Source: Bacillota bacterium
GTDB taxonomy: Bacteria; Bacillota; Clostridia; Lachnospirales; Lachnospiraceae
Reading direction: 5' to 3'
DNA length: 5,527 nucleotides
Assembly (NCBI GenBank): GCA_023441145.1
Contig: JAEZQN010000196.1
Location: forward strand, 1 to 5,527
In this document: positions 5,470 to 5,527 of the stretch, piece after piece
How positions within the stretch are numbered: position 1 is the stretch's first letter
Layout of the letters: the number at the start of each line of letters is the position of its first letter
Translations under genes and position numbers: made by a program
Notes under the pieces: model-generated
What the model was told of the DNA's origin: nothing
The model's input: the letters and a program-made list of their open reading frames with translations, nothing else
The model's database searches: none

Positions 5470-5527
5470 GGTATAATTAATTATGCAATTAACCAATTAC
5501 ACTAATAATAATTCTACACCAAGACAG

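Noticed and set aside
5497..5526. Possible end of a leftward gene at the right edge (minus strand reads CLGVELLLV then TAA)
   Set aside because: Nine codons look protein-like and the bidirectional terminator would suit it, but another frame is also open here and the stretch is too short to support a gene.

Overview
The window is about 5.5 kb of AT-rich DNA. Strong AAGGAGG-type ribosome binding sites, lipoproteins with Thr/Pro linkers, a PadR/HAAS pair and GyrI-type AraC family genes suggest a low-GC Firmicute, most likely a clostridium of the Lachnospiraceae type. That placement is inferred from style and protein families, not from a marker gene.

Region 1 (1-2287, minus strand) is a compact, intact operon of at least five genes read right to left. 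The order is a PadR-type repressor, a HAAS-domain six-helix membrane protein, an ArsC/Spx-like thioredoxin-fold protein, an MmcQ/YjbR-family protein and the start of a GNAT acetyltransferase that runs off the left edge. Gaps are 3, 2 and 1 nt, then a 4-nt ATGA overlap, so translational coupling is likely. A good sigma-A promoter precedes padR, and a GTAC-T-GTAC palindrome overlaps its -10 box, a natural place for autoregulation.

Region 2 (2365-4363, minus strand) is a decaying block. An AraC-family regulator with a GyrI-like effector domain carries a stop at codon 3 and a one-base frameshift in its DNA-binding domain. Upstream of it, a secreted lipoprotein esterase (esterase D / PF00756 type) has lost the segment that should hold its oxyanion-hole HG motif. 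The break sits in a 10-bp sequence that fits both reading frames. A second lesion, a nonsense codon, separates the catalytic Ser and Asp from the catalytic His. A hairpin terminator closes the block.

Region 3 (4364-5527) holds a 191-bp divergent intergenic region and then an intact plus-strand gene for a lipoprotein with an UlaG-like metallo-beta-lactamase fold, closed by a strong terminator. The intergenic region contains two TGTGCA direct repeats 21 bp apart, the geometry expected of AraC-family half-sites. This raises the possibility that the broken AraC gene once controlled the esterase and the MBL lipoprotein together.

I do not see a clearly new biological system. The most informative signals are the four lesions confined to two adjacent genes, the microhomology-type deletion joint, the candidate orphaned AraC operator, and the tightly coupled PadR-HAAS-thioredoxin-fold-MmcQ-GNAT operon.
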